Notes under the pieces: model-generated
Seen by the model: only the letters and a program-made list of their open reading frames with translations
Databases searched by the model: none
What the model was told of the DNA's origin: nothing
Shown: piece after piece, positions 35,960-44,502 of the stretch
Layout of the letters: the number at the start of each line of letters is the position of its first letter
Position numbering within the stretch: position 1 is the stretch's first letter
Translations under genes and position numbers: made by a program
DNA from: Marinomonas ostreistagni
Lineage (GTDB): Bacteria; Pseudomonadota; Gammaproteobacteria; Pseudomonadales; Marinomonadaceae
Length of the DNA stretch: 64,000 bases
Reading direction: 5' to 3'
NCBI RefSeq assembly: GCF_016888445.1
Contig: NZ_JAFEKF010000001.1
Span: 558,001-622,000 of the forward strand

Positions 35960-36772
35960 ATGGGTTTTTTGCCCTTGGGACAAAAAACGGATTATGTGTC
36001 TAAATATGATCCTGATTTGCTATTTCCTATCGCACGGGTAGATAAATGGCAGGACATGGGAATAGAGTCTGAGCGTTTACCCTTCCATGGAGAGGATATT
36101 TGGAATGCATATGAGTTGTCTTGGCTTAATAAAAAGGGAAAGCCCATTGTTGCGACAGCCGAATTTAGATTGCCATGCACATCCCCGAACATCATTGAAT
36201 CAAAGTCGTTTAAGTTGTATCTAAACTCTTTGAATCAAATGCACTATGAGGATGCTTACGAAGTGCAAGGCATCTTGGAGCGTGATTTATCTGCGGCGGC
36301 TGGTGCGCCAGTCTCTGTGGTGATTCGTGATGTTGATGCGATGGAGTCTTTGGTGGTGTTGACACCGGACTACTGCATCGATGAGCTGGATGTCGAAATC
36401 AATGAATACCAGCCTAATGCAGACTTGTTGATGATCAAAGAGGGGCCGGCAGTTGAGGAGAGGTTGGTGAGTCATCTGCTTAGATCAAATTGTCCGGTTA
36501 CCAATCAGCCTGATTGGGGTTCGGTATTTATCGATTATCAAGGCAAGCCCATTGATCATGCCAGCTTGCTTAAATATGTGGCATCGTTCCGTGAACATAC
36601 GGATTTTCACGAGCAGTGCGTTGAGCGTATCTTTATCGATATTATGACACGCTGTCAGCCTGAAAGCTTGGTGGTTTATGCTCGCTATGTGCGCCGTGGT
36701 GGTTTGGATATTAATCCTTACCGTGCTACCTCTGAGATTGTGTTAGGCAATGATCGACTAACACGTCAGTAA
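35960..36772 (+). CDS. queF: QueF, NADPH-dependent preQ0 reductase
   Basis: QueF reduces 7-cyano-7-deazaguanine to preQ1 for queuosine in tRNA. The 270-residue protein is the two-domain type II form. It contains the QueF motif ESKSFKLYLNSLNQ in the N-terminal half and the catalytic cysteine in NCPVTNQPDWGS in the C-terminal half. The ATG at 35960 is preceded by GAGG; an earlier in-frame ATG at 35927 overlaps the permease gene and adds no family sequence. No preQ1 riboswitch is seen upstream. Confidence 0.94.
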   Translation: MGFLPLGQKTDYVSKYDPDLLFPIARVDKWQDMGIESERLPFHGEDIWNAYELSWLNKKGKPIVATAEFRLPCTSPNIIESKSFKLYLNSLNQMHYEDAYEVQGILERDLSAAAGAPVSVVIRDVDAMESLVVLTPDYCIDELDVEINEYQPNADLLMIKEGPAVEERLVSHLLRSNCPVTNQPDWGSVFIDYQGKPIDHASLLKYVASFREHTDFHEQCVERIFIDIMTRCQPESLVVYARYVRRGGLDINPYRATSEIVLGNDRLTRQ

Positions 36773-36796
36773 TAACAGGGGGCGCTCGCTGCTTTG

Positions 36797-38314
36797 CTAG
36801 CGCAGCGTCCCTAAATATTTCCTTTCTAAATCTGAGTAGGCCAGTTGTAATCGGTCTAGCTCTAGGCTTTTCTTGTTGTATTCATTACGCAGTTCTTTTT
36901 CCGCTTTGCCAGCGACTTGGTTCAGTAGCTCTTCCTTCATCGTCTGTACTGACGTCAGTAAGTTGCGGTTGTAGTCACGTAATTGCTCAAGTTCAGCAAT
37001 GGGGCTGTTGGCCTTGGTGGGCTTTTGACGGACGCTTTTGCTTTGCTGATCAACTTGTTGGCGTAAGCGATTATTTTCCATCTCGGCGGTTTCTAACTCT
37101 TGAATCAGAAGCTGTACACAGGTCTCCGATTCTTTAAGCATCTGTTCAAGCTTGCTCGCCTCAGCGATTTGATTGGTCAGGGATTCTTGTGGCGGATTCT
37201 GCTCGTTCCAGTTTTCAATGCTACCCAAAATTTCTTCTAAGGTGAGTTGTTTGTCGCTGTTTAGGGACTGATATTCGGTAAGCACGTCACCTTCAGCGGC
37301 TTGTATCTTTTCGTTGAGAGCTTGGATTTGTTGATCCTTGCGAGTCACTTCAAAGCGTAAAGATTCAATGGATAGGTTGGTGCTTTCTAATTCATTTTGT
37401 AGTTGGTCAATAAGGGATTGAGACTCGATGGATAAGCGCTCCATACGCTCCAAGGCGACGGTGCGGCTACTATGCTCTTTATCATCGCTGCTATGATCAC
37501 TATCAAGTTCTGCTTGTAAGTGTTCAATAATAGCTTGTTGGCGTTGTGACAGTCGTTCGAGTTGCTTTAAGTGTGTGGAAGAGTGGTGTTGTTTAGCTTG
37601 GGTATGATTGCTGTCTTGTGGGCCAATATAGTCATTGCTGTGATGATCATGAGACTCAAGTTGGTGGATTTGTTCTTGTAGCTTTTTAAGTTCAACATTT
37701 AAGCGCTGCAGTTCCGTACTTTTCACACCGAGGCGATTCACTTTCTGTGTGGCAAATTCGATGCTCTCTTGTAGCTCGTTATGCAGCAGCTTTTGATTTT
37801 CTATTAAACTTTCTTTGCTGATAATAATGTCGCTGGCTTGAACAAACTCTTGGTCAAGTTCTTTGATGCTATCGATCAGTTTGGATTGATCGAGTTGGCG
37901 ATTCTGTATGCTCTCTAAGGTGTTAATGATGCTGGCCATAAATCGATTCACAATGGCCTGAGGATGATCTGACGCATCGTTCAATATGATGGCGCGTTCG
38001 GCTTTGGCTAAAGTGCCCCAGACCTTGTACTGAGTAACAGTATCTAAGTCATCAGAATCACGCAGAGCTTTAAGGGTATCGGCAGCGGCGTTCGCTTGGG
38101 CCTCAAGTTCGATAGTGAAAAGTTTATAGACGCCGGGGCTGTCTTCATCAGAGCTTTCAGTGACGGCTGTCGAGGGGGCTGAATCACCTGCATCAGCTTG
38201 TGCAGTAGGTGCATCCTTGTGGCGTAAACGATAGGCACGCCAGAGCAACCAAATCGAGGCAATGGTCATAATTGTCGCGGCTTCCAATAAGCCCCAAAGT
38301 ATCCATTTTTCCAT
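36797..38314 (-). CDS. Membrane-anchored long coiled-coil protein of unknown function
   Basis: I do not recognise this 505-residue protein. It starts with one membrane helix at about residues 5-28 (WGLLEAATIMTIASIWLLW) followed by RRH-type charges, so most of it is probably cytoplasmic. After an acidic linker rich in D, S and T (about 35-65) it is nearly all heptad-like helix with repeated LQELN, ELEQL and SIESL patterns, rich in Q, E, S and H. The ribosome site AGGTAA sits 7 bases before the ATG. Topology recalls EzrA, ZipA or RmuC-type proteins, but no family motif is visible. It diverges from the nitroreductase gene. Confidence 0.8.
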   Translation of the reverse strand: MEKWILWGLLEAATIMTIASIWLLWRAYRLRHKDAPTAQADAGDSAPSTAVTESSDEDSPGVYKLFTIELEAQANAAADTLKALRDSDDLDTVTQYKVWGTLAKAERAIILNDASDHPQAIVNRFMASIINTLESIQNRQLDQSKLIDSIKELDQEFVQASDIIISKESLIENQKLLHNELQESIEFATQKVNRLGVKSTELQRLNVELKKLQEQIHQLESHDHHSNDYIGPQDSNHTQAKQHHSSTHLKQLERLSQRQQAIIEHLQAELDSDHSSDDKEHSSRTVALERMERLSIESQSLIDQLQNELESTNLSIESLRFEVTRKDQQIQALNEKIQAAEGDVLTEYQSLNSDKQLTLEEILGSIENWNEQNPPQESLTNQIAEASKLEQMLKESETCVQLLIQELETAEMENNRLRQQVDQQSKSVRQKPTKANSPIAELEQLRDYNRNLLTSVQTMKEELLNQVAGKAEKELRNEYNKKSLELDRLQLAYSDLERKYLGTLR

Positions 38315-38414
38315 AACAGTTACCTGCTCAAATGAGAGTCGTTTTAATTTACATACAGTACGACATTCGTTATGTTTGACCTATAAATTTGATAGTAACG
38401 GAATTTTTGGACTT

Positions 38415-38981
38415 ATGAGTAAAGATTTTTTGCGCTTCATGCGCGATCGTGTATCAAAAAACCAGTTGGTAGAGCCTGCACCGAGTAAAGCTGAGTGGCA
38501 TGAGATTTTAGATGCGGCCAGTCGTGCCGCGGACCACGGTGGGCTCAAGCCTTGGCGTTTCCAAGTTTACAGTGGCGAGGGGCGTGAGCAAGTGGGTCAG
38601 GCGTATTGGTTGCATGCTAAGGCAGAGGTGCCTGAGTTAAGTGATGACAAAGCGGTGACCTTTATTAAAAAAGCCTTCCGTGCGCCAGCGATTGTGTTGG
38701 TCTACGCCGATCTTGTGGATCACCCCAAAGTGCCGCAGTTTGAGCAATTGATGGCAGCCTCTGCTGCCGCCCAGCAGGTGTTGCTTGGCTTGGACGCATT
38801 GGGCTACGGCGGTATGTGGCGTACAGGTCCTGCGGTGTTTACCGATACGGCAAAAGACCTGTTTGGGCTTGAACCAAATCAGCATGTAGTCGGGCTCATT
38901 TATGCCGGGACAGCGAGCCATATTCCACCGCGTGTAGAAGATACTGGCGTGACCGAGCGAGTGACCTTTATTGATCAATAA
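38415..38981 (+). CDS. Nitroreductase family protein (YdjA-like)
   Basis: The 188-residue flavoprotein belongs to the compact YdjA group of nitroreductases, seen from SRAADHGGLKPWRFQVYSGEGR (FMN site) and LGLDALGYGGMWRTGPA. The natural substrate is not known. I start at the ATG at 38415 (MSKDFLRFMRDRVSKN); the open frame extends upstream to 38262, but there it overlaps the coiled-coil gene and has no family likeness. Confidence 0.86.
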   Translation: MSKDFLRFMRDRVSKNQLVEPAPSKAEWHEILDAASRAADHGGLKPWRFQVYSGEGREQVGQAYWLHAKAEVPELSDDKAVTFIKKAFRAPAIVLVYADLVDHPKVPQFEQLMAASAAAQQVLLGLDALGYGGMWRTGPAVFTDTAKDLFGLEPNQHVVGLIYAGTASHIPPRVEDTGVTERVTFIDQ

Positions 38982-38985
38982 AGGC

Positions 38986-39014
38986 TTGCAATTCAATAAC
39001 TTCGCTTTTATCAT
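38986..39014 (+). promoter_or_regulatory. Promoter of tRNA-Ser
   Basis: TTGCAA (38986-38991) and TATCAT (39009-39014) are 17 bases apart, followed by the GC-rich discriminator ACGCGCC typical of stable-RNA promoters. The tRNA begins about 30 bases after the expected start site. Confidence 0.6.
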
Positions 39015-39051
39015 ACGCGCCACGTTTCGCTCATAGCGAACAACCAGTTTT

Positions 39052-39139
39052 GGTGAGCTGTCCGAGTGGCCGAAGGAGCACGCCTGGAAAGTGTGTATGT
39101 CGAAAGGCATCAAGAGTTCGAATCTCTTGCTCACCGCCA
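39052..39139 (+). tRNA. tRNA-Ser (anticodon GGA)
   Basis: The 88-base gene has acceptor stem GGTGAGC/GCTCACC, the long variable arm of class II tRNAs (GTATGTCGAAAGGCATC region), anticodon GGA in CTGGAAA, T arm with GTTCGAATC, discriminator G and an encoded CCA. It matches gammaproteobacterial tRNA-Ser(GGA). Confidence 0.97.
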
Positions 39140-39436
39140 TCATCTAACTCATTGATTTTGAAGAACTTTCATCAAGTCAGTGAGTTTCGAAATACCGAAA
39201 ATCCGTGCTGGTACGGATGACCTAAAAAAGACGCTTAACGCGTCTTTTTTTGTGCCTATAATTTTCTCTTATAATTACTGCTTTTCATGGCGGATGTGTG
39301 AGTTTTTACTGCTTAGTACGCGTTAAGTGCTCATCTTGGTGGCTCTTCTAGCGAGTTTCTTTACTCTCTGCTAACCTCATTATTACGCTTTTCTAAAGTA
39401 AATATTGTGGTCGCTTATCAGGGAGTCGATAGCTGA
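39140..39436 (+). other. Intergenic region between tRNA-Ser and the MHYT cyclase gene
   Basis: The 297 bases contain no credible gene. The terminator at 39225-39251 lies inside. Two TATAAT-like boxes (39257-39262 and 39270-39275) follow it, without a good -35 box, and could start the cyclase transcript with a leader of about 150 bases. No riboswitch fold is recognisable by eye. Confidence 0.5.
39225..39251 (+). terminator. Terminator after tRNA-Ser
   Basis: AAAAGACGC and GCGTCTTTT pair around TTAAC and are followed by a run of T, about 85 bases after the tRNA end. Confidence 0.85.
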
Positions 39437-41881
39437 ATGATTGATGTTGTGACGCAGTGGTTTGTCATCCCGCCATCCTCGGTAATCTTGTCAGGTTATT
39501 ACCACGTATGGCTTGTTGTCTTGTCTGTTTTTATGGCAACGTTTTTCTCATTTGTCGGATTACAGGTTTTATCCTACAAATCACCGACGTTTTCTCATTG
39601 GCTCAATCACCTTATTACCTCTAGTGCTGCGTTAGCCTTAGGTGGTGGTGTTTGGTGTATGCATTTTTTGGGGATGCTGGCCTTTCATCTGCATATCGAC
39701 GTTTCTTACAACGTTACCCTAACTATTCTATCAATGATCCCCTGTGTGCTGGCATCTTGGGTGGCGTTGAATTTTATTGAGTCTGGGCGTGACAATAAAA
39801 TAGCGTTGATCGGTAGTGGTGTACTGGTCGGTGCTGGTATTGGGGTGATGCATTATCTTGGTATGGCGGCAATGGAGATGGCGCTGCTGTTGCGTTATGA
39901 CTTGGGGGTGTTTTTAGCATCGATCGTGTTTGCCGTGGTGTTTGCGACCTTATCACTTTGGGGGCGTTTTTACCTTGGCAAAAAGCTTAGCCAGAAGCTC
40001 ATTCTCATTAACTTCTATGCAGCGTTAGGCATGGGATTAGCGATCAGTGGCATGCATTATCTAGGTATGGCTGCTGCGCGCTTCGTGTTACCCGACGGTG
40101 TTGTGTTGACGGACTCCGAAGAGCATTTTTCATACGTACTGGCCTTTGGGGTGACGATCGTCACCATTGTTGTGATTGGTCTGATTCTTGGGATCACCAC
40201 AGTCAAACGCTATAAAGCCATTTCTGAACGGGTTCAGGCCAGTGAAGAGCGCCTGTTAACCATTATGGACAGCGCTGTAGATGGCATTATTACCATCAAT
40301 GAAAAAGGTACGGTGGCTAGTATCAATCAAGCGACAACGCGTTTGTTGGGGTGGTTGCCCGAGGATTTGATTGGCTCTAATGTCAGTAAGATTGTTCCTG
40401 GAGCGGATGGCGAGCATCACGACGGCTATATCGCGCGCTACTTAGCGACCCATAAAGCTAAGATTATAGGCATTGGTCGCGATGTTGAGGCGTTGCATAA
40501 AAATGGTGAGTTAATTGCTATTCGTCTAAGTATTGGTCACGCCAAGTTGGCCAATGAAAACTATTTCGTGGCGTTTATCTCTGATATTCGTAAGCGCATC
40601 GAAATGGAGCGATCAATTAAAGCCAACGAAGCGAAGTTTCGAACCTTGGTGGCCAATATCCCTGGGGCTGCCTACCGCCGTTCTGTGCGTAACAATGATG
40701 AAATGCTTTATGTCAGTGATGCTGTTCATCATATCACCGGCTATGTTCCAAGCTCTTTTGTTGAGGCTAAGAATGGCGTCACAATCCATAGTCTGATTAT
40801 TGCGGAAGATCAGGAAAATATAGAGCGAGAAATCGAGCCAGACCGCAATGGTATTTACACTGTTGAATATCGTATTCGTCGTGCTGATGGAAAGGTGCGT
40901 TGGGTCGTCGATCACTATAAATACATTCAGAATGAAAATGGTGAGGATTGCATCGACGGCTTCGTGATGGATATCACAGAGCGCGTTTTGGCACGTAAAG
41001 AGATAGATCGTTTTAAGGCGCTGGTCGACTTTTCTGAGGATGCGATTATTAGTATCGATTTAGAGGGTAAGGTGTTGAGTTGGAATGATGCAGCACAACA
41101 TATCTACGGCTATAAGGCTGATGAGATCATTGGGCAGCCCATGTCTCTGATCAGTAGTCTGACTCAAGTGGAGGAGCTTGAGTTTGTTAGCAGTGTCGCT
41201 GAAGGTAAGCGAAAGCATCATTACCGCGCCAAATATCATCATAAAAATGGCTCATCTTTGTATGTCTCCATCTCTGCGTCGCCCATTTATGATTCAGATG
41301 GCGTGGTGCGTTCGATCTCTAAAATTTCACGCGATGTCACTCATGAGGTAATTGAAGCGGAGAACATTAAGAAGCAGCTTGAGCACGATCATTTAACAGG
41401 ATTATTAAGTCGCTTTGGTTTTCATGCTTATTTCGAGAAGCAGGTAGAGCAAGCGCGTATTCGCAATGATTCGTTAGCGGTAATGTTTATCGATTTAGAT
41501 GGCTTTAAACAGTATAACGATACCTATGGACACGACTTTGGCGATCATTTATTGGAGACAGTGGGCTCTGTTATTAATATCGCCCTAAGTAAGAGTGATG
41601 CGGCGGGTCGCTTAGGTGGTGACGAGTTTGTTGTCTGTATGGTGGACATCGCCGATCATCAAAGAATATTGCAAAAAGCCACGAACATTATTTCGAATAT
41701 CGCCAATATTTCGTCTGTCGATGGTGTAGACGTATCGTTAACTGGGAGTTTAGGTGTGGCGCTCTATCCTAAGGATGCTCAAGAGGTAGAGGAGCTGCTG
41801 CGTCTAGCAGACGCAGCCATGTACCGAGCCAAAAATCAGGGTAAAAACCAAGTAGTGTTCTATGAGCAAGAGAAAGCTTAG
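39437..41881 (+). CDS. MHYT-PAS-GGDEF diguanylate cyclase
   Basis: The 814-residue membrane protein should make cyclic di-GMP. The N-terminal 255 residues hold about seven membrane helices with three MHYT-type motifs (WCMHFLGM, GVMHYLGMAAMEM, SGMHYLGMAAARF), thought to bind metal and sense gases such as NO, O2 or CO. Three PAS domains follow (about 270-390, 395-520 and 525-640). The C-terminal GGDEF domain has an intact active site (GGDEF at 727-731) and no EAL domain. The inhibitory-site arginine is missing (SKSD in place of RxxD), so feedback inhibition may be weak. The stop overlaps the convergent thioesterase gene. Confidence 0.93.
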   Translation: MIDVVTQWFVIPPSSVILSGYYHVWLVVLSVFMATFFSFVGLQVLSYKSPTFSHWLNHLITSSAALALGGGVWCMHFLGMLAFHLHIDVSYNVTLTILSMIPCVLASWVALNFIESGRDNKIALIGSGVLVGAGIGVMHYLGMAAMEMALLLRYDLGVFLASIVFAVVFATLSLWGRFYLGKKLSQKLILINFYAALGMGLAISGMHYLGMAAARFVLPDGVVLTDSEEHFSYVLAFGVTIVTIVVIGLILGITTVKRYKAISERVQASEERLLTIMDSAVDGIITINEKGTVASINQATTRLLGWLPEDLIGSNVSKIVPGADGEHHDGYIARYLATHKAKIIGIGRDVEALHKNGELIAIRLSIGHAKLANENYFVAFISDIRKRIEMERSIKANEAKFRTLVANIPGAAYRRSVRNNDEMLYVSDAVHHITGYVPSSFVEAKNGVTIHSLIIAEDQENIEREIEPDRNGIYTVEYRIRRADGKVRWVVDHYKYIQNENGEDCIDGFVMDITERVLARKEIDRFKALVDFSEDAIISIDLEGKVLSWNDAAQHIYGYKADEIIGQPMSLISSLTQVEELEFVSSVAEGKRKHHYRAKYHHKNGSSLYVSISASPIYDSDGVVRSISKISRDVTHEVIEAENIKKQLEHDHLTGLLSRFGFHAYFEKQVEQARIRNDSLAVMFIDLDGFKQYNDTYGHDFGDHLLETVGSVINIALSKSDAAGRLGGDEFVVCMVDIADHQRILQKATNIISNIANISSVDGVDVSLTGSLGVALYPKDAQEVEELLRLADAAMYRAKNQGKNQVVFYEQEKA

Positions 41882-42276
41882 TCAAACAATTTAGCAATGC
41901 TAGGGTGCTGGGTAGGGCGACCGCTCTCGCTTATAGAGGCAATAACAAACACGCCTTGAGCACTTAATTGGTCTGTTTCAGCGATAAAGATACGTTGGGT
42001 AAATTGGCTTTTAAATTTACTAATAGGAGTGCAAACGCTCTCTATCTTGACAGTCATACCACTATGCAGTGGACGCTTATAGTCAATTTCTGCACGCATC
42101 ACAACAAGGTGAACGCCGTCGCGGGTGATGTCCGCAAAATCCAATCCTTTAGCTTTTATGAATGTGTGACGAGCGTGTTCTAGGTAATTCTGATATACGG
42201 CATTGTTGACGATGCCTTGCATGTCGCATTCGTAGTCACGAACTTCAATCTCGGTGATATGTGGGCTTTGATCCAT
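41878..42276 (-). CDS. YbgC/FadM-like acyl-CoA thioesterase
   Basis: The 132-residue protein has the hot-dog thioesterase fold with the active-site region VRDYECDMQGIVNNAVYQNYLEHAR, where the aspartate in YECD matches the catalytic one of the YbgC/4HBT group. It hydrolyses some acyl-CoA; the exact substrate is not deducible. YbgC itself is missing from the tol cluster in this window, but this sequence looks closer to the general thioesterases than to Tol-linked YbgC. It follows the GGDEF-like gene by 18 bases on the same strand. Confidence 0.85.
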   Translation of the reverse strand: MDQSPHITEIEVRDYECDMQGIVNNAVYQNYLEHARHTFIKAKGLDFADITRDGVHLVVMRAEIDYKRPLHSGMTVKIESVCTPISKFKSQFTQRIFIAETDQLSAQGVFVIASISESGRPTQHPSIAKLFD

Positions 42277-42294
42277 GATTCACATCTTGTCAGG

Positions 42295-43302
42295 TTAGCG
42301 GCTGGCCGTACGGTTGCGGCCTTGTCGCTTGGCATTATCCAGATAGCCATTGGCGCGTGCAATAAGCTCAGTCGGCGTTTCTTCACCAATAACAGTAGCG
42401 ACGCCAATCGAAACCTTGATTTGTTCGATAATACCTTCGCCATTACGGCTTTTTAGGCGCTGCTTATTGAGATGTAGGCGTAAGTCTTCCGCGTATTCTA
42501 TCGCGTTATCCAGTGTGGCCTCGTGCAGAAGTATGGCAAAGGTGCCGCCTTCAATACGTGCAATGGAGGTATTTTCTGTGCTGCGTTTACTTAATATATG
42601 ACCAAGATGCGTGATCAAAGCGGTGCCTGCACGCTTGCCGTGCTGAGTATTGAGGTCCTTGAGGTTATCGATGTCCAGAATCAGCAGTGAGAGATCGTCT
42701 TCAGCGGACAGTAGGGCGTCGTAAAGCTGTCTCTCTAAGCCTTTGTAGTTAAGTAACTGCGTCATTGGGTCAAGATCCACATTGCTGCGAATCGCTTCAA
42801 GCTCTGCTCTTAGCTGCGTAATTTCACTTTGTACTTCATCTAGGGATTTAGCAAACTGAACCGCTTCTTGGCGAGCTTTTTGGGTGCCTTTATCCAAATA
42901 GCTAAGTACCGTCTCTAAGTGTTCTTCGCGATCGGCGCGACGCAATACTCGCTGACTCTTGTGCACTACTTGATTAAGGTCGGCTAGGTTCTTTTGCAGG
43001 TGGTTGGTATTGCTAGAAAGCGCCTGTACCAGCTGCTCTAATCGGTCTTTGTGCTCAGGATTGTAGCGAGCCTCTTCAGCAACCAGAAATTGATGAAAAA
43101 GTTCTTTAGAGACAAAGCTTGGCAGGCTCCCAAGTCGACCGATAGTAGAATCCACTAAACGATTCAATTGAGGAGAGGTTTGACGCACATATTCGTACCA
43201 AATGCCGTAATTATAGGGCGTAGGTGGAATGTCCATGTCCCGCATAAGGGGAATTGCTTTGTGAAGCAAAGCGTAAGCTTGTCGAGGACTGTCGGCGTGC
43301 AT
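42295..43302 (-). CDS. GGDEF-domain protein with degenerate active site
   Basis: The 335-residue protein has a helical N-terminal region (about 1-160, with YNYGIWYEYVRQTSPQLNRLVD, seen in a group of Pseudomonas GGDEF proteins) and a C-terminal GGDEF fold (from about 170, LDPMTQLLNYKGLERQL and ILDIDNLKDLNTQHG). The signature reads EGGTF instead of GGDEF (42538-42552), so metal and substrate binding should be lost. No RxxD inhibitory site is seen either. It probably acts as a regulator or scaffold, not a cyclase. AAGGGG precedes the ATG. Confidence 0.88.
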   Translation of the reverse strand: MHADSPRQAYALLHKAIPLMRDMDIPPTPYNYGIWYEYVRQTSPQLNRLVDSTIGRLGSLPSFVSKELFHQFLVAEEARYNPEHKDRLEQLVQALSSNTNHLQKNLADLNQVVHKSQRVLRRADREEHLETVLSYLDKGTQKARQEAVQFAKSLDEVQSEITQLRAELEAIRSNVDLDPMTQLLNYKGLERQLYDALLSAEDDLSLLILDIDNLKDLNTQHGKRAGTALITHLGHILSKRSTENTSIARIEGGTFAILLHEATLDNAIEYAEDLRLHLNKQRLKSRNGEGIIEQIKVSIGVATVIGEETPTELIARANGYLDNAKRQGRNRTASR

Positions 43303-43364
43303 TTAAACCCCTTATGTGAATTTAGGTTCACTCAAATTTAACAGCAACTTCTAGCAAATGAAAA

Positions 43365-43431
43365 TAGAAATCATTGATTTAGATGAAGAAGTCTCTAAGA
43401 AACGTATCTGATGAGTAACCAATGATTTCTA
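43365..43431. repeat. 12-bp perfect inverted repeat
   Basis: TAGAAATCATTG at 43365-43376 and CAATGATTTCTA at 43420-43431 are exact inverted copies, separated by 43 bases, in the gap between yciH and the GGDEF-like gene. AT-rich arms and a long loop argue against a normal terminator. It may be a pair of protein-binding sites or a transcript-end structure. Confidence 0.6.
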
Positions 43432-43447
43432 ATGTTAAAAAGTGTAA

Positions 43448-43765
43448 CTAGCCGCCTGCTAATTTAGCCTTAATTCCTTGGTCCGCTAAAAAGGCTTGAA
43501 CCTTGCTGCGTTGATCGCCTTGGATCTCGATAGTGCCGTCTTTCACTGCGCCACCAACACCGCAATGATTTTTCAGCTTCTTGGCCATTACCTTAAGCTC
43601 ATCAGCTGTCATGGCCAGCTCTTTGACTAACGTCACGCCTTTGCCTTTACGGCCCTTGGTTTCAAGCTGAATTTTTACATTACCTGAGCCAAGTATTTGA
43701 TCGCTAGTATCTTCTTTGTCTTCGATGCGTCCTTGGTCGGTTGAGTAAACTAATTTACTGCTCAT
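43448..43765 (-). CDS. yciH: YciH, SUI1/eIF1-like translation factor
   Basis: The 105-residue protein belongs to the SUI1/eIF1 family, with the core GRKGKGVTLVKEL, AKKLKNHCGVGGAVKDGTIEIQGD. Bacterial YciH is thought to tune initiation fidelity, especially in stress. It lies downstream of truC on the same strand with a five-base gap, so the two are probably co-transcribed. Confidence 0.93.
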   Translation of the reverse strand: MSSKLVYSTDQGRIEDKEDTSDQILGSGNVKIQLETKGRKGKGVTLVKELAMTADELKVMAKKLKNHCGVGGAVKDGTIEIQGDQRSKVQAFLADQGIKAKLAGG

Positions 43766-43770
43766 AAAGG

Positions 43771-44502
43771 TTAGTCTCGCTTGTTTTCAGTTCTTAGTTG
43801 TTGCAACAGGTTGTCCATATCAATGGGTAACTGTGCTGTTAGCTCGATGCGTTGATCGGTACGAGGATGGTCAAAGGCTAATCGCTCAGCGTGGAGCATT
43901 AAACGTAACTCTGGTGACCAGTATTCTCGCATGGCTTTATTGTGATGACGACAGCCATAGCGGGTATCGCCCAGTAGCGGGTGAAAAATATGTTTAAAAT
44001 GACGTCGAATTTGATGGGTTCGGCCTTGTTCTGGCTGAACCTGGACAAGGCTTAGTCGCATGCTGTCATAGCGGCTGACTGGCAGCGCTAGGGTGAAGTG
44101 CTCAAGGGTTTTATAACGACTAATCGCGTCTTTTTCTGTGCCTTCGATTTTGAAGCGTGAGCGGCCTTTTTCTTCGTTCAGCTTGGCCAGCGGGTAATCT
44201 ATGACGCCGTCACTAGGAGTATGGCCACGTACAATGGCTAAGTAGCGTTTTTCAGTGGTGCGCTGCATAAATTGCTCTGCCAATGCTCGAGCGCTTTGCT
44301 CATTTAGCGCCATTACCAGTACGCCAGAGGTGGCGCGGTCCAGTCGATGTACAGGGTAGACCCATTGACCGAGTTGCTCATTCAAACGCTGTACGACAGC
44401 GTCTTGCTCATGTTTGGCCAAATCGGTGCGATGTACCAACAAGCCACTCGGCTTATTGACGGCTACCAAGTCTTCGTCTTGATACAGAATGTCGAGCGTC
44501 AT
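43771..44502 (-). CDS. truC: TruC-like tRNA pseudouridine synthase
   Basis: The 243-residue RluA-family enzyme has the catalytic motif HRLDRATSGVLVMAL with the aspartate at about residue 54, and starts directly with LDILYQDEDLVAVNKPSG, without an S4 domain. This compact layout, and the length, fits TruC, which modifies U65 of tRNAs. QPEQGRTHQIRRHFKHIFHPLLGDTRYG is also typical. It overlaps the preceding dehydrogenase by four bases. Confidence 0.88.
   Translation of the reverse strand: MTLDILYQDEDLVAVNKPSGLLVHRTDLAKHEQDAVVQRLNEQLGQWVYPVHRLDRATSGVLVMALNEQSARALAEQFMQRTTEKRYLAIVRGHTPSDGVIDYPLAKLNEEKGRSRFKIEGTEKDAISRYKTLEHFTLALPVSRYDSMRLSLVQVQPEQGRTHQIRRHFKHIFHPLLGDTRYGCRHHNKAMREYWSPELRLMLHAERLAFDHPRTDQRIELTAQLPIDMDNLLQQLRTENKRD

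Noticed and set aside
36781-36810. GC-rich stem (GCGCT/AGCGC) between queF and the coiled-coil gene
   Set aside because: There is no T run, and it overlaps the coding end of the minus-strand gene. I could not call it a terminator.
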